Origin: SAR116 cluster bacterium AG-355-O21
GTDB taxonomy: Bacteria > Pseudomonadota > Alphaproteobacteria > Thalassobaculales > Thalassobaculaceae
Direction: 5' to 3'
Length of the DNA stretch: 64,000 nt
Assembly: GCA_003280605.1 (NCBI GenBank)
Contig: QCEM01000005.1
Span: 17,798-81,797 of the forward strand
This document shows, piece after piece, positions 8,372 through 18,078 of the stretch (within the stretch, counting starts at the first letter, position 1; the number at the start of each line of letters is the position of its first letter). Below the pieces are notes generated by a model. The model searched no databases and had not been told where the DNA came from. It saw only the letters and a list, made by a program, of their open reading frames with translations. The translations under genes were made by a program, and so were the position numbers.

Positions 8372-9907
8372 ATGGATTTTCAACCCAGTGAACAAATACG
8401 GCAGGCCGGATTGGCCAATGTCGGCAGTTTATTTCGCTCCCGTGTTGATGCCGCGCCGGAGCGTTTGGCAATAACCGACCTGCAACAAAGTTTAACCTAC
8501 GCGGACCTGAATCAGCGGGTGAACCGCTTGGCAAATTATTTATCCGGCGTCGGCATTCGCCATGGGGACCGGGTGGCCTTGCTGGCGCGAAACTGCATTG
8601 CCTATCTTGAGGTTGAGCTTGCCTGCGCTAAGATTGGTGCCATTGTTGCGGCCCAGAATTGGCGTTTGGCCGACCGTGAGCTGAGCCATTGTTTAAACCT
8701 GGTCACCCCGAAAATCATTATCCATGACGCCGCATTAGCTGCCAGTTTGGACCGCTTAGAGTTGGTCACGGACAGGCGTTTGGCATTGGGAGCACCCTAT
8801 GAAGCAGCCTTGGCGACTGCCTGTGATGGTGAACCTGAGGTTATCATCGACGACGAGGATGGCCTGATCATTCTGTATACCAGCGGCACCACCGGCTTGC
8901 CCAAAGGCGCGTTGATTAGCCATCGGGCAATGGTGGCGCGATCTTTTGCCTATTCCATGGATTTAGGGGTGCCGGCACAGAATAACTTTGTCGCTTGGCC
9001 GCCGCTGTTTCACATGGTGTCAACGGATCACGCCCTATCGACCTTGATGCGTGGTGGACAAGTCATCGTCGTTGACGGCTTTCAAGCCGGGCCATTGATC
9101 ACGTGTTTAGAACGCTTTGAGATGCATTGGTTCATCGTCATCCCCGGTATGATCGAGGCCTTCCTGGCGGCCCTTAAAGACGCCGACCCCGTGATCAAAG
9201 GCGTTGCCATGATTGGGGCGATGGCAGATTTGGTTCCGCCGCAGCAGTTAGCGGCCATTACCACCGCCTTAAACGCGCCTTACTTGAACAGCTTTGGGGC
9301 GACGGAGACAGGCCTGCCGCCGGCCACAGGCAATGTGATCGCGATTGGCGAAAGGCCCTCGCAACTCTCCAAGCAGCAAAGTGGCGGTTGCGAAATTCGC
9401 TTGGTTGATGGCGACGATAACGAAGTTGCCAGCGGCATGCCGGGCGAGCTGACAATGCGCGGGCCAACTCTGTTCAGCGGTTATTGGCGGGCCGAGCAAA
9501 CCAATGCGGAAGATTTCCGTGGCGGCTGGTTTCATCTCGGCGATGTTTTTCGCCGCAATGCCGACGGCAGTCTGGATTTCGTTGATCGGGTAAAATATAT
9601 GATCAAATCAGGGGGTGAAAATATCTACCCTGCTGAAATTGAACAGGTTTTACTTGCTGATTTACGGGTTGCCGACTGCGCCGTTATCCGCCAGTCTGAT
9701 CCGCGTTGGGGTGAGGTGCCGATTGCGGTCGTGGCGCGCCAGGACGCGGACTTAACGGCGGACGATTTGATGCAATTATGTGCCGCACGCCTCTCCAGTT
9801 ACAAGCGGCCGCGGGCGATCATTTTCATCGATCAGGGCGCCTTCCCGCGATCCACCAGCGGAAAGATTCAACGCCATGAACTTGAAGCCCGTCTGAACAC
9901 CGATTAG
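8372..9907 (+). CDS. AMP-forming acyl-CoA synthetase-like ligase
   Basis: A 511-residue member of the ANL (adenylate-forming) superfamily that should activate a carboxylic acid as acyl-AMP and then acyl-CoA. All core motifs are present: P-loop YTSGTTGLPKG at 169-179, FGATETG at 308-314, the hinge region GDVFRRNADGSLDFVDRVK at 390-408, SGGENIYPAEIE at 413-424, and the C-terminal Lys498 in TSGKIQR. The substrate is not predictable. I start at the ATG after AAGGGGCGGT rather than 32 codons earlier, because the extra residues do not resemble the family. HyuA follows after 41 bases on the same strand, suggesting a three-gene operon. Confidence 0.9.
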   Translation: MDFQPSEQIRQAGLANVGSLFRSRVDAAPERLAITDLQQSLTYADLNQRVNRLANYLSGVGIRHGDRVALLARNCIAYLEVELACAKIGAIVAAQNWRLADRELSHCLNLVTPKIIIHDAALAASLDRLELVTDRRLALGAPYEAALATACDGEPEVIIDDEDGLIILYTSGTTGLPKGALISHRAMVARSFAYSMDLGVPAQNNFVAWPPLFHMVSTDHALSTLMRGGQVIVVDGFQAGPLITCLERFEMHWFIVIPGMIEAFLAALKDADPVIKGVAMIGAMADLVPPQQLAAITTALNAPYLNSFGATETGLPPATGNVIAIGERPSQLSKQQSGGCEIRLVDGDDNEVASGMPGELTMRGPTLFSGYWRAEQTNAEDFRGGWFHLGDVFRRNADGSLDFVDRVKYMIKSGGENIYPAEIEQVLLADLRVADCAVIRQSDPRWGEVPIAVVARQDADLTADDLMQLCAARLSSYKRPRAIIFIDQGAFPRSTSGKIQRHELEARLNTD

Positions 9908-9948
9908 CGTCAGGTCAACAGCCAAGCCAAAACAGGACGAGATCAATT

Positions 9949-12048
9949 ATGAATGAGCAAATTAGGTTGGCGGTAGATGTCGGCGGAACATTTACCGATG
10001 TGGTTCTTGAAAAAGGCACGGCGCAGACGACGCTGAAAGTCTTGACCACGCCAGCGGCACCGGAACACGGGGTTCTGGCCGGCATCGACGGGGTCTTACA
10101 AGCGGCCAATCTGAGCGCCGGTGACATCGATATTTTGATCCATGGCACCACCCTGGCGACAAATGCGTTGATCGAGCGTAAAGGCGCAAAGACAGCTTTG
10201 GTTACCACCGAAGGCATGCGCGACTCGGTTGAGATGGCCTTGGAAAATCGCTTTGAGCAATATGACTTAAACATCGACCGGCCGCAGCCCATCGTTCCCC
10301 GGCATTTGCGCTTTGCGGTTCGGGAGCGCTTGAATCATGCCGGTGAGGTGTTGGTCGCCCTGGATGAAGACAGTGTTCATGCGGTGGTGCATGAGCTGCA
10401 AGCACAGGCCATTGAAGCTGTTGCCGTTGGCTTAATTCACGCCTATGCCAATGGGGCTCATGAAGCCCGCGTCGGCGAAATTCTGCAGGCAGCCTTGCCG
10501 GATGTGAGCATCACTCTGTCCTCTGAAGTGTGTCCTGAAATTCGGGAATATGAGCGTCAATCAACAGCCAGCGCCAATGCTTATGTCCAGCCTAAAATGT
10601 CGCGGTATTTGGGAGAACTGGCGCGCGCATTGACACAGCGTGGGATGACCTGCCCGTTTTTCTTGATGACCTCGGGCGGCGGGTTAACAACGCTCGAAAC
10701 GGCAATGCAATTCCCCATTCGCTTGGTTGAATCTGGCCCTGCCGGCGGCGCAATCTTAGCCGTTAAAATCGCTGCTGAATGTGCTGTTGAAAATGTCGTT
10801 TCCTATGACATGGGTGGCACCACCGCCAAGATTTGCCTGATCGATGGTTATAAGCCGCAATCGACCCGGACCTTTGAAGTGGCGCGGGTTTATCGCAACA
10901 TGCGCGGCAGTGGCCTGCCGGTGCGCATTCCGGCGATTGAGATGGTTGAAATTGGTGCCGGTGGCGGCTCGATCGCGGCGGTTGATGGCATGGGGCGCAT
11001 TAACGTCGGCCCGGAAAGTGCCGGCGCTGATCCAGGGCCGGCATGCTATGGTCAAGGTGGCACCGCGCCGACGGTGACAGATGCTGACCTGGTCCTTGGG
11101 AAAATTGACCCGGCCAGGTTTGCCGGTGGCCGCGTGCAGTTGTCCGTCGACAAAGCGGCACAATCGGTTCATCAAAATATCGCACAACAACTGACCATGA
11201 ATGATGCGCTTGCAGCCTTTGGAGTTTGCGAAATCGTTGACGAAAACATGGCTTCGGCAGCGCGCGTTCATGCGATTGAATGGGGAAAAGACATTGCCGC
11301 CCGAGCAATGATCGCTTTTGGCGGTGCGGCGCCTTTGCATGCCGCCCGTTTGGCGGAAAAACTTGGGATCACGCAAGTCATTGTGCCGACGGGGGCCGGC
11401 GTTGGCTCGGCGATTGGGTTTTTGCGAGCGCCGATTGCTTACGAAGTGGTCCGGTCACGATATCTGCGCCTTGGCAATTTTGACCACCAACACGTCAATG
11501 GACTGCTCGAGGAAATGAGTGCCGAGGCGCGGGCGGTTGTTTCCGCAGGTGCCGCCGGTGCGGCGATTACCGAAACCCGCTTGGCTTTCATGCGTTATGT
11601 CGGTCAAGGCCACGAGATCACGGTTGATTTGCCGATGACAGCGCTGACGGCGGCGGACCAGGACACTATCCGATGCAGCTTTGAGACGGAATATACCCGA
11701 TTGTTTGGCCGAACTATCCCTGGCTTAGACATGGAAATTCTCAGCTGGACCTTAACGGCGGCGGCCGATATTGACCCGGCGGCGAGCAAGGCAAGCATGG
11801 CGACCAAGGGCGATAAAAAACCCCTTCAGGCGATTGATGAACGGTCCTTATTTGATCCTGACAGCTCTGCCTATGTGACGGCGCCGGTTTATTGGCGGGA
11901 TGACCTGACGGTCGGTGCCCGCATTATGGGCCCGGCTTTGATCGCTGAGGACCAAACAACCACTGTTGTTACAGGCAATTTCAGTGCTGCCGTTGATGAC
12001 CATGGATATTTGATTTTGGACCGGCTGGTGCCGGCAGGGGGAAGTTGA
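9949..12048 (+). CDS. hyuA: Hydantoinase/oxoprolinase A subunit (HyuA-like)
   Basis: A 699-residue ATPase subunit of the N-methylhydantoinase/5-oxoprolinase/acetone carboxylase superfamily. The N-terminal phosphate-binding loop is VDVGGTFTDVVL at residues 9-20. The central VESGPAGG (about 260-267) and YDMGGTTAKICL (about 286-297) are the actin-like nucleotide-binding signatures. The C-terminal beta-rich region at about 560-699 ends with the usual GPALIAEDQTTTVV segment. The family hydrolyses cyclic amides or carboxylates ketones at the expense of ATP; which reaction applies is not readable. HyuB begins one base after the stop codon, fitting an obligate heteromer. Confidence 0.92.
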   Translation: MNEQIRLAVDVGGTFTDVVLEKGTAQTTLKVLTTPAAPEHGVLAGIDGVLQAANLSAGDIDILIHGTTLATNALIERKGAKTALVTTEGMRDSVEMALENRFEQYDLNIDRPQPIVPRHLRFAVRERLNHAGEVLVALDEDSVHAVVHELQAQAIEAVAVGLIHAYANGAHEARVGEILQAALPDVSITLSSEVCPEIREYERQSTASANAYVQPKMSRYLGELARALTQRGMTCPFFLMTSGGGLTTLETAMQFPIRLVESGPAGGAILAVKIAAECAVENVVSYDMGGTTAKICLIDGYKPQSTRTFEVARVYRNMRGSGLPVRIPAIEMVEIGAGGGSIAAVDGMGRINVGPESAGADPGPACYGQGGTAPTVTDADLVLGKIDPARFAGGRVQLSVDKAAQSVHQNIAQQLTMNDALAAFGVCEIVDENMASAARVHAIEWGKDIAARAMIAFGGAAPLHAARLAEKLGITQVIVPTGAGVGSAIGFLRAPIAYEVVRSRYLRLGNFDHQHVNGLLEEMSAEARAVVSAGAAGAAITETRLAFMRYVGQGHEITVDLPMTALTAADQDTIRCSFETEYTRLFGRTIPGLDMEILSWTLTAAADIDPAASKASMATKGDKKPLQAIDERSLFDPDSSAYVTAPVYWRDDLTVGARIMGPALIAEDQTTTVVTGNFSAAVDDHGYLILDRLVPAGGS

Positions 12049-12049
12049 G

Positions 12050-13792
12050 ATGAGCGCTCAAGAGCTTGGCGGTCTTGACCGCATTCGCATGCAAATTCAA
12101 TGGAACCGGTTATTGTCGGTTGTCGAAGAACAGGCCCAAACGTTGATGCGCACGGCGTTTAGCACGTCAACACGCGAAGCAGGTGATCTGTCGGCCGGTG
12201 TCTTTGACACCCAAGGACGGATGCTCGCGCAGGCGGTCACCGGCACCCCTGGGCATGTTAACGCCATGGCCGCCAGCGTCGGCTTTTTCTTAGAAAAATT
12301 CCCAACCGAGAAGATGTGCGACGGTGATGTGTTGATCACCAATGACCCGTGGCAAGGCACCGGCCATTTGAATGATTTCACGGTGGTAACGCCTGCTTTC
12401 CACGATGGTCGGCTGATTGCTTTGTTCGCAAGCACCAGCCATGTGGTTGATGTGGGCGGGCGCGGGTTTGGACCTGATGGCCGACAAATTTACGAAGAAG
12501 GCTTAAATGTGCCGATGAGCTATCTTGCAAAAGCCGGCGAGATGAGCGAGACGCTGCTTGAGATCGTCCGCGCCAATGTGCGTAATCCGGTAGAAGTTGA
12601 AGGCGATCTTTATTCTTTGGCGGCATGTAACGAAGTTGGCTGCCGTCGGTTGTCGGCGATGATGACAGAATTTGCTTTGCATGACCTGGATGATTTGGGT
12701 GATCGGATTATCGACATGTCCCGGGCCGGCATGTTGGCAGAGATCGCCAAGTTACCGAAAGGTGTTTTTCACAATGTGATGCGGATCGACGGCTATGAAC
12801 GACCGCTGGATTTGGTTGCTACGCTGACCATCGGTGAGGATGGCTTTAAAATTGATTTTGACGGCACGTCAGGCGTCTCTAGCTATGGCATCAATGTACC
12901 TGTCACCTACACCGAAGCTTATGCCAGCTTTGGCATTCGCTGCATTATTGGTGGCGCGATCCCAAACAATGCCGGCTCGCTGTCAACAATTCAGGTGACG
13001 GCACCGGTTGGCTCGATCTTGAATGCGCCGCATCCGTGCGCTGTGACAGCCCGCCATGTGATCGGCCAAATGCTGCCGGATGTGGTTCTTGGCTGCCTTA
13101 ATCAAGCGATCCCAAATCAGGTGCCGGCAGAAGGCACGTCCTGTCTGTGGAACCCGGTGCTGCTATCGGGCCATGGCTTAACCGAAGATGACAGTAAAAT
13201 TGACGACCAGCCGTTTGCCATGAACACTTTCCATGCCGGTGGAACCGGGGCTCGGCCCGGTAAGGACGGGATGTCGGCGACGGCTTTTCCGTCAGGTGTG
13301 CGCAACACCCCGATCGAGGTCAATGAAACCATTGCGCCATTGATTTTTTGGAAAAAAGAATACCGCCGAGATTCCGGCGGCGCCGGCGAGTTTCGTGGCG
13401 GCACCGGTCAAGTCATGGAAGTTGCCCATGCGAAGGGTAAAGATTTTGCCATTAATGCAATGTTTGATCGGGTTGATCATCCACCGCGCGGTCGCAACGG
13501 CGGTGATAATGGCATGGCCGGAAAGCTGTACTTAGAATCTGGTACGGTGCTGTCGGGCAAAGGCCGGCAAGTCATTCCGGCGGGTGATAAATTAATTTTG
13601 GAAATGCCGGGCGGCGGTGGTCTTGGCGATCCGATGACCAGGCCTGCGGAACAGGTTGCAGATGATGTGCTAAACGGCATCGTCTCGGCAGAATCGGCAC
13701 AGCAGGACTATGGCGTTATCACCGATGCATCGGGGCAGCTTGATGTGGCCGCAACCAAAGCTGAGCGTGATCGCCGGCCTGCTGCCGAGTAA
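12050..13792 (+). CDS. hyuB: Hydantoinase B subunit (HyuB-like)
   Basis: A 580-residue partner of HyuA. Family hallmarks run from the N-terminus: IRMQIQWNRLLSVVEEQ, TAFSTSTREAGDLSAGVFD at about 41-59, LITNDPWQGTGHLNDF at about 95-110, GGRGFGPDG near 137, and the glycine-rich PGGGGLGDPMTRP near 525. These residues form the metal-bound hydrolytic or carboxylating site in the superfamily. GGGGGAAG, lying in the end of hyuA, serves as ribosome site, so the two subunits are translated together. No gamma subunit of acetone carboxylase type follows, which favours a hydantoinase or oxoprolinase role over acetone carboxylation. Confidence 0.92.
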   Translation: MSAQELGGLDRIRMQIQWNRLLSVVEEQAQTLMRTAFSTSTREAGDLSAGVFDTQGRMLAQAVTGTPGHVNAMAASVGFFLEKFPTEKMCDGDVLITNDPWQGTGHLNDFTVVTPAFHDGRLIALFASTSHVVDVGGRGFGPDGRQIYEEGLNVPMSYLAKAGEMSETLLEIVRANVRNPVEVEGDLYSLAACNEVGCRRLSAMMTEFALHDLDDLGDRIIDMSRAGMLAEIAKLPKGVFHNVMRIDGYERPLDLVATLTIGEDGFKIDFDGTSGVSSYGINVPVTYTEAYASFGIRCIIGGAIPNNAGSLSTIQVTAPVGSILNAPHPCAVTARHVIGQMLPDVVLGCLNQAIPNQVPAEGTSCLWNPVLLSGHGLTEDDSKIDDQPFAMNTFHAGGTGARPGKDGMSATAFPSGVRNTPIEVNETIAPLIFWKKEYRRDSGGAGEFRGGTGQVMEVAHAKGKDFAINAMFDRVDHPPRGRNGGDNGMAGKLYLESGTVLSGKGRQVIPAGDKLILEMPGGGGLGDPMTRPAEQVADDVLNGIVSAESAQQDYGVITDASGQLDVAATKAERDRRPAAE

Positions 13793-13833
13793 TGTCAGAT
13801 TATCAGCTGTGTTGGGCCCCATGTTCAGCGCCC

Positions 13834-14565
13834 TTAAGCACGGAAAGGCAGCCGTGCGGCGGCGATGAAAGGGGCACCTTTTTCGGCCTCAACAAAGACG
13901 CTGATGGCATCAATCTCTGTTGCTGCCGCGATGATCTCTTGGGTTCGTGTGCGCAGTTCATTGAATAAAATGGCGGCCTCACGCGCATCGTTGAGGCGTT
14001 CGCTTAAGGTCATATGGAAATTAAATTCATCCATGACGTAAGGATAACCCCAGCGCACCAGATGCGCATCTTGCCGCGCACTGAGGCCGGGTTTCCGGCG
14101 GCGTGCGCGCTCAGCCTCCGATGCCGGCCGCACCAGCGGGTCAAAATGCGCCAGTAATGCTGCTTCCATGGTCGATAATGCGGCCGAAGCTTGGCGCGGC
14201 GTCAGTGCCATAAAGCCTTTGTAATTTTCAACTTGAAGCGGCAACAGAAAGCTCTCTTGGGTGTGGGCGAAGCTTTCAGCATGTTCGATGATCTGTGCAA
14301 TCGTGGTGTTGTCGGCAGGGTGAAACGGCGCCCGCAAGGTGGCATGGAAGCCGTAGCGCCGCGGGCTGCGGGTCAGGGTGTGTAAACGGCCGGCATCAAT
14401 TGCCGCCAGGCTTGGCTGAGTGCAGGCCGCAGCCGTGAACGCGTCACGGCCAAGCCAGCTTGAGCCAAAGTGATGTAAAGCACTGTCGGCGGCAGGGCTA
14501 AAATAGATGGCGGCGCGTGGCCATTGTGGGCTGTCTGCCGAGGCGATCACAGGGCGATCAGTCAT
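13834..14565 (-). CDS. DUF1045 2H phosphoesterase-like protein
   Basis: A 243-residue protein with two HxT motifs: HAT in RRYGFHATLRAPF (near residue 74) and HMT in FNFHMTLSERL (near 184). Two such motifs define the 2H phosphodiesterase fold. DUF1045 proteins are normally encoded in phosphonate (phn) operons and annotated as putative phosphonate metabolism proteins. No phn gene is visible in this window, so its job here is open. The start region carries a tandem 16-base near-duplication that copies the start codon (see separate feature). It is convergent with hyuB and shares a strand with the semialdehyde dehydrogenase upstream. Confidence 0.85.
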   Translation of the reverse strand: MTDRPVIASADSPQWPRAAIYFSPAADSALHHFGSSWLGRDAFTAAACTQPSLAAIDAGRLHTLTRSPRRYGFHATLRAPFHPADNTTIAQIIEHAESFAHTQESFLLPLQVENYKGFMALTPRQASAALSTMEAALLAHFDPLVRPASEAERARRRKPGLSARQDAHLVRWGYPYVMDEFNFHMTLSERLNDAREAAILFNELRTRTQEIIAAATEIDAISVFVEAEKGAPFIAAARLPFRA

Positions 14566-14586
14566 TATCGCGATCAGTCATTATGG
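14555..14586. repeat. Tandem 16-base near-duplication over the DUF1045 start codon
   Basis: CGATCAGTCATTAT occurs at 14555-14568 and again at 14571-14584. On the minus strand this gives two copies of ATGACTGATCG. The upstream copy reads a seven-codon open frame that starts at 14581 and stops (TGA, 14560-14558) inside the second codon region of the true gene. AGGA lies nine bases before the upstream ATG and not before the real one. Confidence 0.8.
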
Positions 14587-14676
14587 TTATTCCTGCAATT
14601 TTACGTCCATTCCGACGATATCGTAAACGGCCAGTCCATGAAAGGGCGGCAAATGTACTGTTTTTTGAAACTTTTC

Positions 14677-16167
14677 TTACATCGTTGGCATGATAAAGCT
14701 GGCACCGTCACGAATCCCGGTTGGCCATCGTCCTGTCATCACTTTGTATTTGGTATAAAAGCGCACGCCTTCAGCACCATGCATATGGTGATCGCCAAAC
14801 AGTGAGCGCTTCCAACCACCAAAACTATGAAACGCCATTGGCACTGGAATTGGGACGTTGACACCGACCATGCCGATTTCGACACCTTTGGCAAATTCAC
14901 GGGCGGCATCACCATCGCGGGTGAAGATTGCGGCACCGTTGCCAAACTCATGGTCATTGACAAGCTTCATTGCCTCGGCATGGCTGTTGACGCGAACCAC
15001 CGATAGGACAGGGCCAAAAATTTCATCGCGGTAAATGCTCATCGCCGGCGTTACATTGTCGAATAGGGTGCCACCGGTGAAAAAGCCGTTTTCGTAACCT
15101 TGCAAAGTTAAGCCGCGACCATCTACAACTAAGCTGGCACCGTCGGCCACACCCTGATCAATATAGGCTTCGACCTTCTGTTTGTGGGCAGCTGTCACCA
15201 GCGGCCCCATTTCACTGTCGGGGTCGGTGCCAGGGCCAATTTTAAGCGCTCGCACCCGCGGCTCCAACCGCTTGATCATGGCATCACCGGCGTCGCCAAC
15301 GGTGACCGCCACCGAGACCGCCATACAACGTTCGCCGGCTGAGCCATAGGCCGCCCCCATCAAAGCGTCCGTGGCTTGATCAAAATCAGCGTCAGGCATG
15401 ACAACCATATGGTTCTTAGCACCGCCAAGTGCTTGCACACGTTTGTTTTGGGCCGTGCTGGTTTGGTAAACATATTCTGCGATCGGTGTTGAACCAACAA
15501 AGCTTACGGCGGCCAGGTCCGGATGCGTCAGCAATCCGTCAACAGCTTGCTTGTCACCGTGAAGGACCGTGAAAACGCCATCAGGTAAGCCTGCCTGCTG
15601 CAACAGCTTGGCCATGAAATTTGCCGAACTCGGATCGCGTTCAGATGGCTTTAAGATGAAGGTATTGCCGCAGGCGATGGCGATCGGGAACATCCACATT
15701 GGCACCATTGCCGGAAAGTTGAACGGGGTTATCCCGGCACAAACACCAAGCGGCTGACGAACTGACCAGGAATCGATGTCGGGGCCAACCTGTTCGGTAA
15801 AATCACCTTTTAACAAATGCGGAATACCGGCCGCAAACTCGACGACTTCTAGGCCACGAATGATCGACCCTTCGGCATCGCTTAGCACCTTACCGTGCTC
15901 GGCGGTCACGATAGCCGCAAACTCTTTTAAATTATCCTCCAGCAGTTCGCGGAATTTGAACATCACACGGGCGCGCCGCAAGGGGGTGGTGGCTGCCCAA
16001 TCGGGAAACGCTGCAAGCGATGAGGCGACAGCCTTGTTCAACATCGCCTCGTCGGCTAAGGCGACCTGGGCTTGAACTTCGCCCGTGGCCGGGTTGAACA
16101 CATCGCCGGTGCGCCCATCAACACTGACATTTTTGCCGTCGATCCAATGTGAGATCATGTTGCTCAT
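14677..16167 (-). CDS. mmsA: CoA-acylating methylmalonate-semialdehyde dehydrogenase
   Basis: A protein of about 496 residues of the aldehyde dehydrogenase superfamily. It converts methylmalonate semialdehyde (valine, thymine breakdown) to propionyl-CoA, and malonate semialdehyde to acetyl-CoA, with NAD and CoA. The catalytic cysteine is about Cys281 in [11 protein letters not shown], the signature of this CoA-dependent branch. [14 protein letters not shown] just before it, and [23 protein letters not shown] in the NAD domain, are also diagnostic. The ATG at 16167 begins [12 protein letters not shown], in line with relatives; an ATG at 16191 with GGAG close by is an alternative. It probably works with the aminotransferase at 58970 and MutAB at 54643, although they are far apart. 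Confidence 0.93.
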   Translation of the reverse strand: MSNMISHWIDGKNVSVDGRTGDVFNPATGEVQAQVALADEAMLNKAVASSLAAFPDWAATTPLRRARVMFKFRELLEDNLKEFAAIVTAEHGKVLSDAEGSIIRGLEVVEFAAGIPHLLKGDFTEQVGPDIDSWSVRQPLGVCAGITPFNFPAMVPMWMFPIAIACGNTFILKPSERDPSSANFMAKLLQQAGLPDGVFTVLHGDKQAVDGLLTHPDLAAVSFVGSTPIAEYVYQTSTAQNKRVQALGGAKNHMVVMPDADFDQATDALMGAAYGSAGERCMAVSVAVTVGDAGDAMIKRLEPRVRALKIGPGTDPDSEMGPLVTAAHKQKVEAYIDQGVADGASLVVDGRGLTLQGYENGFFTGGTLFDNVTPAMSIYRDEIFGPVLSVVRVNSHAEAMKLVNDHEFGNGAAIFTRDGDAAREFAKGVEIGMVGVNVPIPVPMAFHSFGGWKRSLFGDHHMHGAEGVRFYTKYKVMTGRWPTGIRDGASFIMPTM

Positions 16168-16214
16168 CTGCCTATCAGCCCTAACAGTCATCAACTCCGA
16201 AAAATAATAATCGG

Positions 16215-18005
16215 TTAATCGTTTTCTGTCTCTGCCTTCCTGTCCTCGCCAATGAGACGGCGGAACTCACGCGAGGCGGCGCGTGAAGACTCGATCAGTG
16301 CTGCTTCATTGTCGCGGATTGCGTATTGGCTTTCCAAAAGCATTTCATCATGCAGCTTAAAGCGCCGCATCAAGTCCTCGGCCTGGGATGGTGCATGCCC
16401 TGTTTGGGTCAGCACGGCCTCGGCCATATCCAGGCTGCCGGCAAAGGTTTCGCGGATCACTCGATGCACCCCAATCTCGCGCATGCGATAGGCGTGATGG
16501 CGGTTGCGAACCCGCGCCACCAAATACAGGTTTGGAAATTGGCTGCGGATCAGCTCGGCAATCTGGATGGACACCGCCACATCGTGAACACAAATTACAA
16601 AAACTTTGGCATGGGCGGCGCCGGCGGCACGTAAGATTTGCGGCCGTGTTGCATCTCCAAAAAAGGCCTTGTCGCCAAACCGGCTCACAAAACTTATTTG
16701 TTCCAGGTCATTGTCTAAGGCGGTGAAATGGGTTCCGCTAAGGCGCAGCGCCCGGGCCACAATCTGCCCCATGCGGCCAAAACCGGCGATGATCACGGCG
16801 GATTGTTGATCGTCAAATTTATCGCCGGTTTCGGTTTTGCTGACGGTGGTGCCGGCGGGTGGTGAAAAATGCTCAACAATTCGGTCCGCAAGCAAAAACA
16901 AAACCGGCGTCAAAATCATCGAGATGGTCACCACCAGGATCATCAAATCAACAAGCGGTTGATTGACAACCCCGACAATCAGCGCGGCGGAGAAGATGAC
17001 GAATGCAAATTCGCCACCTTGCCCAAGGCTGGCGGTAAACCGGATTGCTTGCAGTGGTGCTAAGCGGCCAAGCCGTCCCAGCAGATAAAGGATGGCGCTT
17101 TTCGTGCCGATCAGCAGCGCCGATAAAAGCAGCACCAACAACGGCTTCTCAATGATCAGTCCAAGGTCTACCGACATGCCGATGGCAATAAAAAACACCC
17201 CCATCAGCAAGCCTTTGAACGGCTCAATATCGGCGATCACAGCGTTGCGGTGGTGAGAATCGGCAAACAAAACACCGGCCAAAAACCCGCCCAAGGCCAT
17301 GGATACGCCAACCAGGTCCATCAAGGCGGCCGTCCCAACCACAAGCAACAGCGAGGCTGCGGTGAAAACTTCGTGATCGCCCCAATTGGCGACCAAATCA
17401 AACAGTGGCTCGATTAAATAGCGGCCAAAGACAATGATGCCGATGATCACCGCTGTTGCCACGAATACATCACTGAGGCCGCCACTGGTCATCGGCGCGG
17501 TGCCGAGTAATGGGACAACCGCCAACAGTGGGATCACGGCCATGTCTTGAAACAGCAAAACCGACAATGCGACACGCCCATGGCGATTGGCTAACTGGCC
17601 CTTTTCAGCCAGCAATTGCGAGGCCACAGCCGTTGACGACAATGACAAGGTGGTGCCGATCAGAATCGCTGTCGGCAGGGCAACAGCGAACGCCCAGGCC
17701 AAGCCAGTGAGGGCGATACTGGTGAAAATGAACTGCCCGCCACCGATTAAAAATACCGGTCGTCGCAAGCTCCACAGCCGCGTAGGGCTAAGCTCTAAGC
17801 CAATTAAGAACAGCAGCAGGACAACCCCAAATTCGCCAAAATGTAAGGCTGCTTCCACATCACTGATGAGACCAAGCAAATACGGACCAATCAGCATACC
17901 AGCCGTCAAATACCCCAGGATCGAGCCAAGACCAAAGCGGCTGAATAACGGCACGGCAAGTACAGCACAGGTCAGAAATACAACGGCTTCAATCAATAAC
18001 GACAT
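16215..18005 (-). CDS. Kef-type CPA2 cation/proton antiporter with RCK domain
   Basis: A 596-residue membrane protein of the monovalent cation:proton antiporter-2 family. Residues 1 to about 380 hold twelve or thirteen membrane segments, including the conserved [13 protein letters not shown] and [13 protein letters not shown]. From about 405 a Rossmann RCK_N/TrkA-N domain begins with [16 protein letters not shown] and ends near [13 protein letters not shown]; it binds nucleotide and gates the transporter. The C-terminal tail is rich in charged residues. The likely role is potassium efflux or pH and electrophile homeostasis as for KefB/KefC. No KefF/KefG-like ancillary gene is adjacent. Start chosen at 18005 behind GGGGATG. 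Confidence 0.9.
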   Translation of the reverse strand: MSLLIEAVVFLTCAVLAVPLFSRFGLGSILGYLTAGMLIGPYLLGLISDVEAALHFGEFGVVLLLFLIGLELSPTRLWSLRRPVFLIGGGQFIFTSIALTGLAWAFAVALPTAILIGTTLSLSSTAVASQLLAEKGQLANRHGRVALSVLLFQDMAVIPLLAVVPLLGTAPMTSGGLSDVFVATAVIIGIIVFGRYLIEPLFDLVANWGDHEVFTAASLLLVVGTAALMDLVGVSMALGGFLAGVLFADSHHRNAVIADIEPFKGLLMGVFFIAIGMSVDLGLIIEKPLLVLLLSALLIGTKSAILYLLGRLGRLAPLQAIRFTASLGQGGEFAFVIFSAALIVGVVNQPLVDLMILVVTISMILTPVLFLLADRIVEHFSPPAGTTVSKTETGDKFDDQQSAVIIAGFGRMGQIVARALRLSGTHFTALDNDLEQISFVSRFGDKAFFGDATRPQILRAAGAAHAKVFVICVHDVAVSIQIAELIRSQFPNLYLVARVRNRHHAYRMREIGVHRVIRETFAGSLDMAEAVLTQTGHAPSQAEDLMRRFKLHDEMLLESQYAIRDNEAALIESSRAASREFRRLIGEDRKAETEND

Positions 18006-18078
18006 ATGCATCCCCACGTGGCGAATCACTCATAGTGTAAAACGCATTGGGTGAAAATCGAAAGCCTTACCTGTGACT

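Noticed and set aside
10756..11376. Long minus-strand frame (206 codons) inside hyuA
   Set aside because: The plus strand encodes HyuA with all family motifs; the opposite frame has no recognisable domain and is a codon-usage shadow.
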